64,000 nt of DNA from Paraspadella gotoi (taxonomy: Eukaryota; Chaetognatha): assembly GCA_051294375.1 (NCBI GenBank), contig CM119263.1, positions 28,107,260 to 28,171,259 on the forward strand, in the 5' to 3' direction. Made by a program: the position numbers and the translations under genes. This document shows, piece after piece, positions 1-12,830 of this stretch (position 1 is its first letter; every line of letters starts with the position of its first letter). Under the pieces are notes generated by a model that ran no database searches, was not told where the DNA came from, and saw only the letters and a list, made by a program, of their open reading frames with translations.

Positions 1-165
1 AGGAGAGCAACTTCACATATCGTGTCGGTCGGTAAGTCACTTATTTTTCTGAATCCATAGTCGTCATTTTGTCTAACTTTCTATCGTTTTAATCACAGGC
101 CTATCTTTAATACCCCTTAACCAGCAACCACCATTATTCTACCCACCTTACCCACCCCACCATCC

Positions 166-581
166 ATGACCCTTGTCCCTACTTTTGCGGTTCCATTGAT
201 TAGCCTCCTTATTCTTCTTCGCCCCTTGGAGGGCAGCGACGATGACGATGACGACGACGACGACGACGAAAGACGCCAATGCAACGACATGGAAGACGTC
301 ATTGGCGACGACGACGACCACAGCGACGACGAGGACGCCATCTGCAATGACGTGAGGTCAACAGTCTTAGTAATTACAACGATTGTGATGTCTACAATAG
401 TAACACAACATTAGCAACAAGAATGTTGTCTACAATAACGCTAAACAGGACATCAATGAGACTCAGAGAGAATATGATGTTGATGATGATGATGATGATG
501 ATGATGATGACGACGATGACGACGAAAGTTACAAAAGAGAAGCAGGGGGGAAAGGATTTTTTTTTCTGCCACTTTTAATTT
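166..581 (+). other. Asp-rich open frames with (GAC/GAT)n tracts
   Basis: Two adjacent open stretches code for runs of aspartate. The first (about 228-350) reads GSDDDD... then ERRQCNDMEDVIGDDDD and meets a donor-like GTGAGG at about 351. The second (about 389-580) reads through a (GAT)n tract flanked by DINETQREYDV and ESYKREAGGK. Either could be an acidic exon of a real protein, because the flanks are not simple repeat. They could equally be a trinucleotide repeat that happens to be open. No domain is recognised and neighbouring exons are lost in the N gap at 626-927. Confidence 0.25.
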
Positions 582-625
582 GATTACTGTATCAACGACA
601 TCAAAGCAACGCCGCTCTCTCTCTC

Positions 626-927
626 NNNNNNNNNNNNNNNNNNNNNNNNNNNNNNNNNNNNNNNNNNNNNNNNNNNNNNNNNNNNNNNNNNNNNNNNNNN
701 NNNNNNNNNNNNNNNNNNNNNNNNNNNNNNNNNNNNNNNNNNNNNNNNNNNNNNNNNNNNNNNNNNNNNNNNNNNNNNNNNNNNNNNNNNNNNNNNNNNN
801 NNNNNNNNNNNNNNNNNNNNNNNNNNNNNNNNNNNNNNNNNNNNNNNNNNNNNNNNNNNNNNNNNNNNNNNNNNNNNNNNNNNNNNNNNNNNNNNNNNNN
901 NNNNNNNNNNNNNNNNNNNNNNNNNNN
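626..927. other. Assembly gap (302 N)
   Basis: Run of N directly after a (CT)n microsatellite, so the gap probably reflects collapse or dropout at the repeat. Confidence 0.98.
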
Positions 928-1687
928 TTATTGTTTTCTACTTAAACGACAGCTCATTTACCAATGAGGTCATATCGTCCTGAGTTTTACACAATCCTTC
1001 AATCCACAATGCTTCAAGCCTAAATCTCTTGCACATCAAAGCCATCGGTCATTGCGAGTTCCATTGGTCTTGGATCAAAGTCGCTTCTGGCATCAAACGT
1101 CTTTCTGCAGATCCTTGTCCGCCATTTGTGGCTGAAGCTCTGGCGTCCTCAAAGTTCCCGACGGATTTTTTAATCTAATGAACTTGGCTTTGATCGCGTG
1201 GGGCAACGGAATTTGGTTGGGTGATTTTTGGCTGGCGTCTTTCGTCATCTTCGTCGTCGTTGTCGTCGTCATCGTCGTCGTCGCCATTATAATCATTCTT
1301 TGGCATATTGGTTTTATAATTTTAGTCTGAAGCTTGATTTGCGCACGTTCCTCACAAAATTTTAATATCTCTATCATATCTCTATTTTTAGTAAAAATTA
1401 ATTAAACAAAATATGTTTGGTGAGGGATGATACATTAAAAAAACATACACAAAAAAAAAGAACCACGAGTCTTTTTTCGCTTATTGATTTCTCCGCCACA
1501 GAAGAAAAAAAAACCACTCCTCCCCTTTTCGCGAGTTAAGACGAACCAACGAAAAGCCTATCACTGCTTTCATCTCATTGGTCCACGCAACTTCTAGTTT
1601 CCACCAATCGGGGCTCTTTAAGTCCCGAGCTTTTCTTCTTTTCATTTTATTCTTCTTTTTTTTTTGACTGAACTAAAAAGGATTTTT
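928..1687. other. Spacer with a minus-strand Asp-rich frame
   Basis: No supported gene. On the minus strand a frame at about 1,190-1,300 reads NGDDDDDDNDDEDDERRQP. Its DDERRQ matches DDERRQC in the plus-strand frame near 280, so the two Asp-rich stretches may be inverted relatives. The rest is AT-rich and unremarkable. Confidence 0.3.
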
Positions 1688-1885
1688 NNNNNNNNNNNNN
1701 NNNNNNNNNNNNNNNNNNNNNNNNNNNNNNNNNNNNNNNNNNNNNNNNNNNNNNNNNNNNNNNNNNNNNNNNNNNNNNNNNNNNNNNNNNNNNNNNNNNN
1801 NNNNNNNNNNNNNNNNNNNNNNNNNNNNNNNNNNNNNNNNNNNNNNNNNNNNNNNNNNNNNNNNNNNNNNNNNNNNNNNNNNNNN
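1688..1885. other. Assembly gap (198 N)
   Basis: Run of N ending exactly at a (CT)n tract (1,886-1,913). Confidence 0.98.
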
Positions 1886-2187
1886 CTCTCTCTCTCTCTC
1901 TCTCTCTCTCTCGCTCTAATCTTTTGTTACGTTCGCAAATGTCAAAGATCGAATTCTTTTTCTCTTCTCAAAATCTCGACTTTTTACGTTTTTCTTTCAC
2001 TCAATTTCTCTTAAAATAACAAAGATAATAATTTTGGGATCTCTTTTCCAAAAGCGCCCCGTTTCTGTAAGAAAGAAAGAAAAAAAACGAAAACGGGATA
2101 CTTATGTATTTTTTTGTTTACAAGTTTTGTTTTCGTTCGTCGTTTCGCTTTGACAACTTGATCGTGTATCTGAAGCTAAAAAAGTTA

Positions 2188-2405
2188 NNNNNNNNNNNNN
2201 NNNNNNNNNNNNNNNNNNNNNNNNNNNNNNNNNNNNNNNNNNNNNNNNNNNNNNNNNNNNNNNNNNNNNNNNNNNNNNNNNNNNNNNNNNNNNNNNNNNN
2301 NNNNNNNNNNNNNNNNNNNNNNNNNNNNNNNNNNNNNNNNNNNNNNNNNNNNNNNNNNNNNNNNNNNNNNNNNNNNNNNNNNNNNNNNNNNNNNNNNNNN
2401 NNNNN
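2188..2405. other. Assembly gap (218 N)
   Basis: Run of N between AT-rich sequence and a short stretch leading to an Asp-codon repeat. Confidence 0.98.
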
Positions 2406-2466
2406 CATCAATGATGTACAACCGGCCGCGTAAGAACGAAGGTTCATCGCTTTAACGATTCTACAG

Positions 2467-2522
2467 GCGAATGCGTCCGGGTGACTATCGACTCTGATGA
2501 CGACGATGATGACGACGATGAT

Positions 2523-2556
<34 letters not shown>

Positions 2557-2651
2557 ACGACGAGAGCTTCGACTTAACTTTTATGAATAAATTTAAAAGA
2601 GTCTTCATGTTCTGCTTTGAACGTTCCGGTTTTTTTATTTTGTTTATTTAA
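2467..2651 (+). other. Possible 3' exon with poly-Asp run
   Basis: After an acceptor-like CTACAG (ends about 2,466) one frame stays open: ECVRVTIDS, about 20 Asp codons, ENDDESFDLTF, MNKFKRVFMFCFERSG, then TAA at 2,649-2,651. Non-repeat flanks on both sides of the Asp run argue mildly for coding. The last 70 bases recur inverted at about 5,825-5,895 with small indels. No homologue is recognised. Confidence 0.25.
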
Positions 2652-2805
2652 AAAACTTGTTATTTAGAGCAACATGTGTACGAAATTATTAAACTATTCA
2701 ACAAAAATATCTACAAAATTCGTTTGTTATCATGACTCAGAAATCTGATAACTCAAACTTTGTCATAAGAAAACTTTTGCCGACTAGACAATTTTCCGAG
2801 CCTTA

Positions 2806-2839
<34 letters not shown>

Positions 2840-3046
2840 NNNNNNNNNNNNNNNNNNNNNNNNNNNNNNNNNNNNNNNNNNNNNNNNNNNNNNNNNNNNN
2901 NNNNNNNNNNNNNNNNNNNNNNNNNNNNNNNNNNNNNNNNNNNNNNNNNNNNNNNNNNNNNNNNNNNNNNNNNNNNNNNNNNNNNNNNNNNNNNNNNNNN
3001 NNNNNNNNNNNNNNNNNNNNNNNNNNNNNNNNNNNNNNNNNNNNNN
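2840..3046. other. Assembly gap (207 N)
   Basis: Run of N immediately after a (CT)n tract (2,806-2,839). Confidence 0.98.
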
Positions 3047-3279
3047 GAAAAAACTTATTTACTGCACTTTTTCGTATTAATTTTTGTTTCTTGGCAAATT
3101 TTTAGATCGAAATCTTGCATGACTTTTTGACAACAAAATAAAAAAGACCAGATATTGAGCGAAAGCTGTGACATTGTATCATTTCTGTCACTTCTCGCTA
3201 TCGATTTTTCATTGAACCAAAACAAAAGATTAAAAGTGAAAGAAAACAAGTTTTTCACCACATTATGAAAGAGAAACAG

Positions 3280-4240
3280 CCAATTTATTCTTAAACAACC
3301 GCTTGACACAACAATATAAAAAAAAAAAAATTGTTTCTATCTAAAAAAAAAACATAGACAGATTAATGCGAAATGTCCCGAACTGACGTCATTTCTTCCA
3401 CTTCTTGAAACAAAAGATAAAACGAATTAAATCCGATTTACGTGGCGAAAAGTTTTCGCTTCGGACCCAGGAATGTAAAAAATTTTTAAAGAAATGCGTT
3501 CGACCGATGTAATTCGACCCTCCATTATTAAACTTGTACGCACGACGACGACACGAAGAACGACGATTTAATCGAAAAACTTACCTCCACGAATAAAATA
3601 TTGATTTTTGACTTTTGATCCTATGAAAGTCTGTAATTTAGAATTCCTCAGATATTTTTAAAAGATTTTTTTAATGTATAAAAAATGTCAAAGAACAATA
3701 TAAATTCCCGAATGTCAAAAAAGAAAACTACGAAGAGAAAAATATGTTATTCTTAATCCATCATAACTTGAATAACAAAATATTTTAATAAAAAATTATG
3801 ACATGTTTCTTTTTTTTTTTTTAAAAACAAGCTCTCGATTGGACAATAATGAATCTCATGATACTGAAACTCTCCCTTATTTTCTTCGGATGGCAGTCCA
3901 TACCAGTGGATGGCAGTCCATACGCAGTCTCTAGTGTATGCTTCATATTTGTCACCGTTTTCACCGTGATTACCATCACTGACCCAACGACATTAAATTC
4001 CCAATTTCTGCCAAAGACTTACATAGCATTTCCCGATTCCTGGGTCCTGTGACGTCAACGTCGTGGCGCCGCGGAATAGAGGGAGAGCCTAGCGGCGCCG
4101 GCACCGCATCTAGCGCCGTCATCATGCCACTCCCCGCTCCGATCAAACCCCCTACGCGCCCCTTCCAGTCGCATGTTGTCCGATCAGCGTGCGGGTCGTG
4201 CCTCGCGCTTCTGTACGCGTCCCGTTGTTGTTGTGAATTA
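3280..4240 (+). repeat. Duplicated segment, first copy
   Basis: The part 3,280-3,645 recurs in direct orientation at about 11,915-12,272. The part 3,620-4,200 recurs inverted at about 8,128-8,690. Within 3,888-3,925 the phrase ATGGCAGTCCATAC occurs twice in tandem. The section 4,045-4,260 is GC-rich and open (IEGEPSGAGTASSAVIMPL) and the same reading persists in the inverted copy, so a small exon is possible. I recognise no family. Confidence 0.6.
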
Positions 4241-4397
4241 CGTACGGACGAGGGTGACCCAAAGTGAAGGTGAAGATTAATCCAAGAGTGATGGAAAGTG
4301 AGTAATCCGAGTAATTAGAAGTTGTAATCCAAAGAAATAGGTTTTTTTTTTCGTAATCCAAATAACAATTCGTGGCGAGAAAGCAAAATGGTTGAGA

Positions 4398-4405
4398 GAG
4401 AGAGA

Positions 4406-4469
<64 letters not shown>

Positions 4470-4475
4470 TGGATA
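4398..4475. repeat. (GA)n microsatellite
   Basis: Interrupted GA tract of about 75 bases. Frames through it give only Ser-Leu or Glu-Arg repeats and are not genes. Confidence 0.9.
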
Positions 4476-4499
4476 AAACGGGAGTTGAATGATGAGAAG

Positions 4500-7470
4500 C
4501 GAAATCTACTAAATTTCAATATATTTTAATTTTGTAATTGATGACGCCCATCCCAAGTTTTTTATTTTATTTTCTTCACTCAACGAAGACAATTTTGAGA
4601 TAATACTGGAGAAGAGAACTTGGGAGAACTATGGAGAAGCTGAATCTCGATCGAGCAGAACTCTAGAAGATCTAGAACGAGCGAGAACGAGAGCTCGATA
4701 AAGGAGAAACTCTAGAGATATTGGAAAATTAGCTCTCGAATCAAGAGCAGAAACGAGGAAGAATTAAATACTCGTGGTTCAATGAAAATCAGATAGCGAG
4801 AAGTGACGAAGATGTATTACACATGGTTCACGCTATTTCTGACGTGCTTTATATATATATTTGAAATGTTAGAAGAATGGTCAAACAATTCATGCAAGAT
4901 TTACGAAGTCTAAAAATTTGCCAAAGAAATCAAAGAACCAAGACGTTAAATAATACGAAAAATAAGATGACAGTAAAATAAGAGGAATACGTGATATAGT
5001 ATAGGAGAGCATTGAAAACTAAAGTGATGAGGATATAAGGATTAGTTTGACTATTAAGATATTAATCTCGAAAAGGTAAATAATACGAGAGAATCCGATA
5101 AGAAAGAAAGAAATAGAAAGGTATTATTAGAGAGAGGGAGAAATAGAAAAGGAAAGACGCTAGAGGATTTATATTGAACAAATACAGTGAGAATGAGAAG
5201 TGGAAGAAAAGGTAGAAAGTGGAGAGAAGAGAAAAGAATCCGAAAGAGAAAAGAAAGAGAGAGAAGAATAGAAAAGGAGAAGAGAGGTGAGAGAGGAAAT
5301 CATAAGAAGAAAGAGAAGAGGAAAAAAGAAGATTTGAAGAAAGAAAGAATAAGAAAGAAAAGAGAAAGAATAAGGAGGAAAGAGAGAGAGAGAACAATAT
5401 GAAGAAGCTTATACAAGAGTAGAATAGAGATTAGTACTAGTAGCGGCAAAAGAAGAATTATTGTAACAGTAAAATAGAACAAAGTTTGAGTTATGCGAAG
5501 ATGAATAAAACATGGAAAGTTATGAAACGGATTAGAAATAAGAAACAAAGCCGAATATGATGATAGGAAAAGAGGAAAATGTGAATATTTAAAGGAAAAA
5601 TAATGCAATAGAAATGTCTAATATGAGATAACAGTATCGAATGCACATGAAAGGTATAGAGATCAATAGAAGAAAGGAAAAGAATAGAAAGTGAAAGAAG
5701 ACATGAAAGAAAAATAGGAGAAAGAAATAGAAAAGAGAAGACCCAAAAGAAGAAAGGTTAATATAAAAGTTTATATAGAAAAGAGAAAGAAAGCGAAAAT
5801 ATTAAAAAACAACAAAAAAAAAAAAAAACCGGAACGTTCAAAGCGGAGAACATGAAGGAAAACTCTTTTAAATTTATTCATAAAAGTAGTTCGAAGCTCT
5901 AATAAAGGACAAAGTCGTCAGTCAAGCAGTATAACAAGAGGAATAAGAAAGCGTCGTACTACAGTCGTCGTCGGTCGTCAATAGAGAGAGTGGACAAAGA
6001 AGTCGAAAAAGGGAAAGATTAGCGTTCGGCGATCGATCAATATAAAGGGATAAGACGGAGATGAAGGAAACAAAGAAGAGATACATAATAAGCGTGGAGC
6101 AGTGTACCGAGAGAGAAATACGATACAAATTACAATCCGTATTTGGTCGATTAGCGCAAAGATTTCGGTTTCAACATGTACCGAATCGATGGTCCCTAAG
6201 TTTACCGAGTTTCTATCAACGTCGCTCCTAATTCATTTTATTAATAAAAACGCATGATGAAGAGAAGAGGAGAGAGAGAGAAGACCAAATCGTTTTTGGT
6301 ACGAATCAGCAGACGATAGTAGAAGAGTGAGAAAACCTTTTCATTGAGCAAATTAAACTGAATCAGCGCATTAAGCAGCCCCTGAGAACAAAAAAAGACG
6401 AGAAAGAAAGACAGGAGAGAGTAAAGGAGGAGAGAATCGAGACGAGCAAAGATTGACGAAAGAAAGTGCGAGAGTAGAGAGAGAGAAGCCAAAAATCGTT
6501 TTCGGACGAAGAATCAGCAGCGGCTCAGCACATCGAGCAACTGGGAAAAGAAAGAGATAGAGAGCTCATATAAGTTGGAACTCGTGACTACGCCTACGCC
6601 ATCTTATGCCTCAAAAAGCGTACGGAGATTGTCACAAACGCTAATAGCTAAATTAGCAGACTATAAAGCATTGCACAGGATTAACAACTATATTTATGCT
6701 TACCACATATTGCCAATTTTTCTTTTTGCAACCAGGATTCCAACTCAATTTTGGTTATTGTCTTAAAAAAATAAGCATAGCCATTGTGTTTTAATGAAAT
6801 TAAAAACTAAATGAAGTTTCAAACTTGTCTTTAAAAAAAATAAAAGATACGGTACGACAAGCATTTTCTATCATTTTTTCTTTTCATTTAAAGTTTACCT
6901 TTTGTACTCGCGCATTTTGCGTCATTGCGCGCATAAATTTTATTTTACACTATTCTCGCTACTTTTCCTGTGCGTAGAAAAAGTTGAAAAAACGAAGGAA
7001 ATCGACGGAGTAAAAACAATTCGTATAAAGTTTTTTTACCTTTATCTAACAAAAACCGAATAAGTTTCGGATTTTTTTTGCAAACGAAATAGTAAAACTC
7101 GATAACTTTCCATGATAAAAATTATTACCGATGCATTGTTGATTGTATTTTCTGCTTTTCTCTACAATCTCGACGCACGGTATTATTTATTCAGTTCAGT
7201 CTTCGTATATTCTTTATTTGCTTATCAAAAGTAAAGTATCCTTTTTTTAGTACTTTAAAAAAAAATATTACTATATCTAAAGTGTTGGAATTTTCAAAAA
7301 CGAATCCGTCAGCTTTTGATGACGAGAAATAAAAGACATACCACGCAAAGTTTTGGAACTTTTCAGGTCAACCCTAGTCGGAAGAAGAACTTATTTTCAT
7401 AAAAACCCTTTTCTCTCTCTTATCTTCTGAATGATGATGTTCAAAATTTTTTTGAAAAACGGTTTTTTTG
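4500..7470. other. Gene-free, purine-rich spacer
   Basis: No exon, tRNA or element is supported. The plus strand is extremely purine-rich at about 5,060-5,800 (GAAAGA-type simple sequence), which opens spurious frames on both strands. Two related phrases (around 6,285 and 6,490, CAAATCGTTTTTGGTACG and CAAAAATCGTTTTCGGACG) suggest a decayed tandem duplication. Confidence 0.6.
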
Positions 7471-7495
7471 NNNNNNNNNNNNNNNNNNNNNNNNN
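7471..7495. other. Assembly gap (25 N)
   Basis: Fixed 25-base N run of the kind used as a join between contigs. Sequence to its right reappears inverted near 10,170. Confidence 0.98.
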
Positions 7496-8117
7496 CGCTC
7501 TCATTTCGTGTTTCGGTTGTTTCGTTAAATATAGTTTAGTAGTTTTTATTTAAAATTCGAAACTGAGTTACGGATTATCAACTGGTAAAATCAACTATTT
7601 TTTTTAAAAATGAACCTTGAAAAAGAAAAAGAATTAGACGTCCGAAAAAAGGAATGAATGAATTGAATAATGATCTAAAACAATATTTAATGAATGAATC
7701 AAAAAATAAATAAACTAATGAATAAAAGAATGAATGAATGAATTAATGAATAAATGTTTGAAACTAATGAATGAGTGTACATTGTACAAAAAAGTTTCAA
7801 TCTTGTATATTACTTGACAGACTCGTTTCCATCTCGACCACTAATTTCCGTTTTCTTCGTCTCAATTATCCGACTCTCTTCATTCCTTTTTTTTTTCTTT
7901 TCCATTTTTTTTTCCCCTTTTTTTGTTCCTTCTTTCCCTCTGTCTTTTTAACCCGACAAGCGGAAGCCTTTTTTCTTCTCTTTTTTTTTTGTCTCTTTAT
8001 CCGCAATTGTTTCTTTCTTTTTCTTTCTTCCATGTTTTTCTTTTGTTCTTTCTTTATTTTTTAAATTTCTCTTTCCCTTTTTCTTTTTTTTCTCTCCCTT
8101 AAATTAATCTCAATTCT
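7496..8117 (+). repeat. Inverted-repeat arm, left
   Basis: This AT- and pyrimidine-rich stretch, including a run of decayed GAATGAAT units at 7,650-7,770, recurs as its reverse complement at about 9,600-10,170 with many small indels. No coding content is seen. Confidence 0.55.
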
Positions 8118-8127
8118 NNNNNNNNNN
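8118..8127. other. Assembly gap (10 N)
   Basis: Short N run separating the arm at 7,496-8,117 from the inverted copy of 3,620-4,200. Confidence 0.98.
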
Positions 8128-8690
8128 ACGACCCGCACGCTGATCGGACAACATGCGACGGAAGGGGGCGCTAGGGGTTTGATCGGAAGCGGGAGTGGCA
8201 TGATGACGGCGCTAGATGCGGTGCCGGCGCCGCTAGGCTCTCCCTCTATTCCCGGCGCCACGACGTTTGACGTCCACGGACCCAGAATCGAAATGCATAT
8301 GTAAGTCTTTGGCAGAAATTGGGAATTTAATTCGTTGGGTCAGTGATGGTAATCACGGTGAAAACGGTGACAAATATGAAGCTTCCTGGACTGGTATGGA
8401 CTGCCATCCACTGGTATGGACTGCCATCCGAAGAAAATAAGGGAGAGTTCAGTATCATGAGATTCATATTGTCAATCGAGAGCTTGTTTAAAAAAAAAAA
8501 AAAGAAACATGTCATAATTTTTTAGAAAAATTTTTTTTATTCAAAGTTATGATGGATTAAGGAATAACATATTTTTCTTCGTATTTCTTTTTTGACATTC
8601 GGGAATTTATATTGTTCTTGATCATTTTTATACATTAAAAAATCTTTAAAAATAATCTGAGAATTCTAAATACAGACTTTAAGAAAGAGC
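8128..8690 (-). repeat. Duplicated segment, inverted copy
   Basis: Reverse complement of about 3,620-4,200, including the GC-rich open section (IEGEPSGAGTASSAVIMPL on the minus strand) and the doubled ATGGCAGTCCATAC phrase. Differences from the first copy are mostly single-base indels. Confidence 0.65.
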
Positions 8691-8861
8691 AGAGAGGTGA
8701 CAATGCCACGAGCGAGAGCAGAGCGAAGCTACTGAGAAAGGAGGGAAGAGGAAGGGAAGGTAAAGATAGCGAGGATGGAGGAGAGGAAGAAAAAGGAGAG
8801 CCGGTCGATGACGCACCAAGGCGCGCGCGAGGATGTAAAATTTGGAGAGGGAGACAAAGCA

Positions 8862-8945
<84 letters not shown>

Positions 8946-9236
8946 ATAAATTGGTTAGACTTCGTGACAAGAGGAGAAGAGGAAGATGAGTGATTCGGTT
9001 TTGTGAAGTCGCGTTTGTGAATGAATGGGAAGAGAGAGAGAGAGTTGAGGAAACGAAAAGAGGAAATAGGGTAAGGTAAGGAAACAATTAAGGTAAGTAA
9101 GACAGGAAAAAAAGGTTAAAGCCAAGTAGGTGATCACGAATCCAGACAAATAAATAGAGATGGAAAAGATAGAAAGTTAAAAGAGGAAGAAAGATAAAGC
9201 GGACGACAAAAAGAAAAGAGGAGAAGAGAGAGAGAG

Positions 9237-9295
<59 letters not shown>

Positions 9296-9300
9296 AGAGT
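8690..9300 (-). repeat. Inverted-repeat arm with (GA)n tracts
   Basis: Contains (GA)n at 8,868-8,937 and 9,220-9,297. The unique sequence between them reappears as the reverse complement at about 12,298-12,830. Frames are Ser-Leu or Glu-Arg simple repeats. Confidence 0.6.
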
Positions 9301-11900
9301 CGCGACAAACAAAAGCCGAGTCACGATGTTTTTTATGAGGCGAAGCAAAGACGAGGAATTTAATGAGGGAAGAGTTTAAAAGTGGAGAGATGGAAGTGGT
9401 TGGGGTGGAGGGGGGCGGTGGGGTTAATTAGGGGGAAAGTGGGAGAGTGGGCGAGAGGGGGAAGAAATGGCAAAGGGTAAAAAGGACGAAGAATGAACGT
9501 TGAGAATTGAGATAATTTAAGGAGAGAAAAAAGAAGAAAAAGGGAAAGAGAAATTTAAAAATAAAGAAAGACAAAAGAAAACATGGAAGAAAGAAAAAGA
9601 AAGAAACAATTGCGGATAAAGACAAAAAAGAGAAAGAAAAAGAGGCTTCCGCTTGTCGGTTACAAAGACAGAGGGAAGATAAAAAAGAGGAACAAAAGAA
9701 AGAAAAAAAGGAAAAGAAAACGAAATCGAAAGAAGTCCGGATAAATTTGAGACAGAAAGAAAACGGAAATTAGTGCGTTCGGATGGAGAAACAGTCTGTC
9801 AAGTAAATAACAAGATTGAAAACTTTTTTGTACACATTAATCACTTAGTCATTCATTTAAATCATGTATTATATCATATCATTCTCATTTCTCTTTATTC
9901 ATTAGTTTAATTTATTTTTTTTGATTTAATTCAATTAAATATTGTTTTAAGAATCAATTATTCAATTCATTCATTCCTTTTTTTTCGGACGTCTAAATTC
10001 TTTTTCTTTTTCAGGTTACTCTTTTTTTAAAAAAAAAATAGTTGGATTTACCAAGTTGATAATCCGTAAACCAGGTTCGAATTTTAAATAAAAAACTACC
10101 GAGACTATAAATTTAACGAAACCAACCGGCGAAAACACGAAATAAAGAGCCGAAAAGACCAAAAGATGTAAAGTGAGAATGAAAACAAGTTATTTCACAC
10201 ACATATGAAAGGCTCCACGTACGAATCGACGTCCTTAGACACCAACGAAATCTGAACTTCATCTAATTATACTACCAATTCTTTCTTGATCTCATTAGTT
10301 AGTAATGAAGGCTTACTTCATTTAAAAAAAACGGTAGTCACTCAAGTTATCTCCTTCTATCACTTTAGAACTTCCCAGGTAAAATTTCTAATGAGTTACA
10401 AACACCCCGGTAAGACAATGAGTTTTCTTCTTCAATGAATTGTTTATCTAATCTCATTAACTATTGTCAATTTTAGATATAAGTATGTTCGAATTTTTAT
10501 GGATAAGATAATTTTTAAAATGATCGAATTCCTCAAAAGAATCTTCACGTTCTTTTACTATACATAAAAGTTTTTTTAGGTAAGGACGCCACATTATCTG
10601 ATACAATGATATTTTTTTCTTCATACGCTATTCCTGATTCTTTTTCTTCACTTCTTTTCTTCTCTTTCTCTCTTATATTTCCTCTTCATCTTTCTCCCTT
10701 ACTTCTCAAACTCTGTCACATTTTACCCATTTTTTGGCCCCTAAAACCTTTTTCTGCACTTCATGGCACTTTCCCTCACCTTTCTTTTTCTCCTCGCTTC
10801 TCATATTGCGCGTCTTTTCCCCTCTTTTCTTTCCAATTTTCCCCTCATTTCCTACCTTTATTTGTCTCACTATTTTTTCCACACCATTTTGCCATTTGAT
10901 TTTTGCCTTCTGGCCCCTTTATTCATTTTCTCACCCTTCTCCTTCTTGTTTTCTCTTTCCTCTTCCCTCTCAACTACGTTTACAATGAGCCATGATCAAA
11001 GAAAAATCTTTAATAATGCATTATAAAGAAAGGATATTAACGGTAAACGAGGAGGTTTTTAATTTCATTTTGGTTGCCTAGCAAATTTTAGTAAAATCGA
11101 CAAGATTTTGCGGAAAATCTTTCAGCAAAATCTGTCCGAATTTTCAGAAAAAACAAGATCCTGAACGCTTTACCATTGGGTTAAAAGATGCGGTTTTTTT
11201 TGTTTTTCAACGTCAGTAAAGTACCCCATCTTTTTAAAACTAATAAATTGGAGTTGAAAAATATATTTCCTTTATCATAAATAAAATGCAAAGATCAGCA
11301 AAAAGTCACAAAATTAAAAATTCGTCCGTTTAAAAAATTAATTTCGATGGCTAAACGAAAAGAGGTTTTTTTGATAATTCTTGTAGGATGTTAAAAGCTT
11401 ATTCTGTGGACTGTATTTTCTTTAGTTACAGCCAATTTAAAACTATTTTTGTTATAATAAATTAATAATAAAAAACTAAAACTAGCGACTATTTTGACTT
11501 GTCAACTTTAAACATTAATTCAATAAGTGAACTAATGAATGATATATAAAGGAAACAACATATTTTACTCAAGGGTGAAGAAAGAATAAGCGAAGAAAAG
11601 GAATTCCAAAAATAAAAACAATTCTCAAACTTTCCTTGGCATTCACAATTTTGAAAAGAAGAAAGTGAAAATGGACAAAAAAATGAGACATGAATTTATT
11701 TTTTTTACTAAAAAGTTTGCAAAAATGTTAACTCTTAATGATTAGAAAATAGCTGGAGATGGTTTTAACGCAAATCCGTAATTTTGGCCTAATTTTATAT
11801 TATGCGTGCCAAATTAAATTAATTTTGTTAATAGTAACTGAACAATACTGAAAAAAGTAGTTTTTCTCTGAATGCGAGGATCGTAAGCAGAGGACGAAAG
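9300..11900. other. Gene-free spacer
   Basis: The inverted arm of 7,496-8,117 lies at about 9,600-10,170. A pyrimidine-rich stretch at 10,606-10,980 opens long but low-complexity frames (Phe, Ser, Leu, Pro). I see no splice-consistent exon or RNA gene. Confidence 0.5.
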
Positions 11901-11914
11901 AGAGAACAGCACAA

Positions 11915-12272
11915 TTTATTTCTTAAACAACCGCTTGACACCAACAAATATAAAAAAAAAAAAAATTGTTTCTAATCATAAAAAAAAAACATTAGACAGT
12001 TAATGCGAAATGTCCCGAAACTGACGTCATTTCTTCCACTTCTTGAAACAAAAGATAAAAGAATTAAATCCGATTTACTGGCGAAGTTTTCGCTTCGGAC
12101 CCAAGGAATGTAAAAAAATTTTTAAAGAATCGTTCGACCGGAGTAATTCGACCTTCATTATTAAAACTTGTACGCCGACGACGACGACGAGAAACGACGA
12201 TTTAATCGAAAAAACTTACCTCCACGAATAAAATATTGATTTTTGACTTTTGATCCTAATGAAAGTCCTGTA
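11915..12272 (+). repeat. Duplicated segment, second direct copy
   Basis: Direct copy of about 3,280-3,645 differing by indels. It stops at the N gap at 12,273. Confidence 0.65.
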
Positions 12273-12297
12273 NNNNNNNNNNNNNNNNNNNNNNNNN
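12273..12297. other. Assembly gap (25 N)
   Basis: 25-N join. Sequence on its left is a direct copy of 3.3-3.6 kb; sequence on its right is the inverted copy of 8.7-9.3 kb. Confidence 0.98.
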
Positions 12298-12571
12298 TTT
12301 TCTTTTGTCGTCCGCTTTATTCTTTCTTCCTCTTTCAACTTTCTATCTTTTCCATCTCTATTTATTTGTCTGTGATCTGTGATCACCTACTTGGCTTTAA
12401 CCTTTTTTTTCCTGTCTTACTTACCTTAATTTGTTTCCTTACCTTACCCTTATTTCCTTTTTCGTTTCCCTCAACCTCTCTCTCTTCTCTCCCATTCATT
12501 CACAAACGCGACTTCACAAAACCGAATCACTCATCTTCCTCTTCTCCTCTTGTCACGAAGTCTAACCAATT

Positions 12572-12660
<89 letters not shown>

Positions 12661-12830
12661 TGCTTTGTCTCCCTCTCCAAATTTTACATCCGTCGCGCGC
12701 GCCTTGGATGCTCATCGACCGGCCTCCTCCTTTTCTTCCTCTCCCTCCATCTCGCTATCTTTCCTCCCCTACACCTCTTCCCCCTTTCTCCTCCCACCCT
12801 CCCGCTGGCATTGTTCACGCGCGCTCGCAT
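12298..12830 (+). repeat. Inverted-repeat arm with (CT)n tract
   Basis: Reverse complement of about 8,700-9,240. It contains a (CT)n microsatellite at 12,573-12,657. The long open frames here are Ser-Leu simple sequence. Confidence 0.6.

Noticed and set aside
8635-9348. Long open frames on both strands
   Set aside because: They are (GA)n/(CT)n translated as Glu-Arg or Ser-Leu, with no unique domain.
10606-11026. Three overlapping plus-strand frames rich in Phe, Ser and Leu
   Set aside because: Pyrimidine-rich low-complexity DNA open in several frames at once, with no sign of codon preference.
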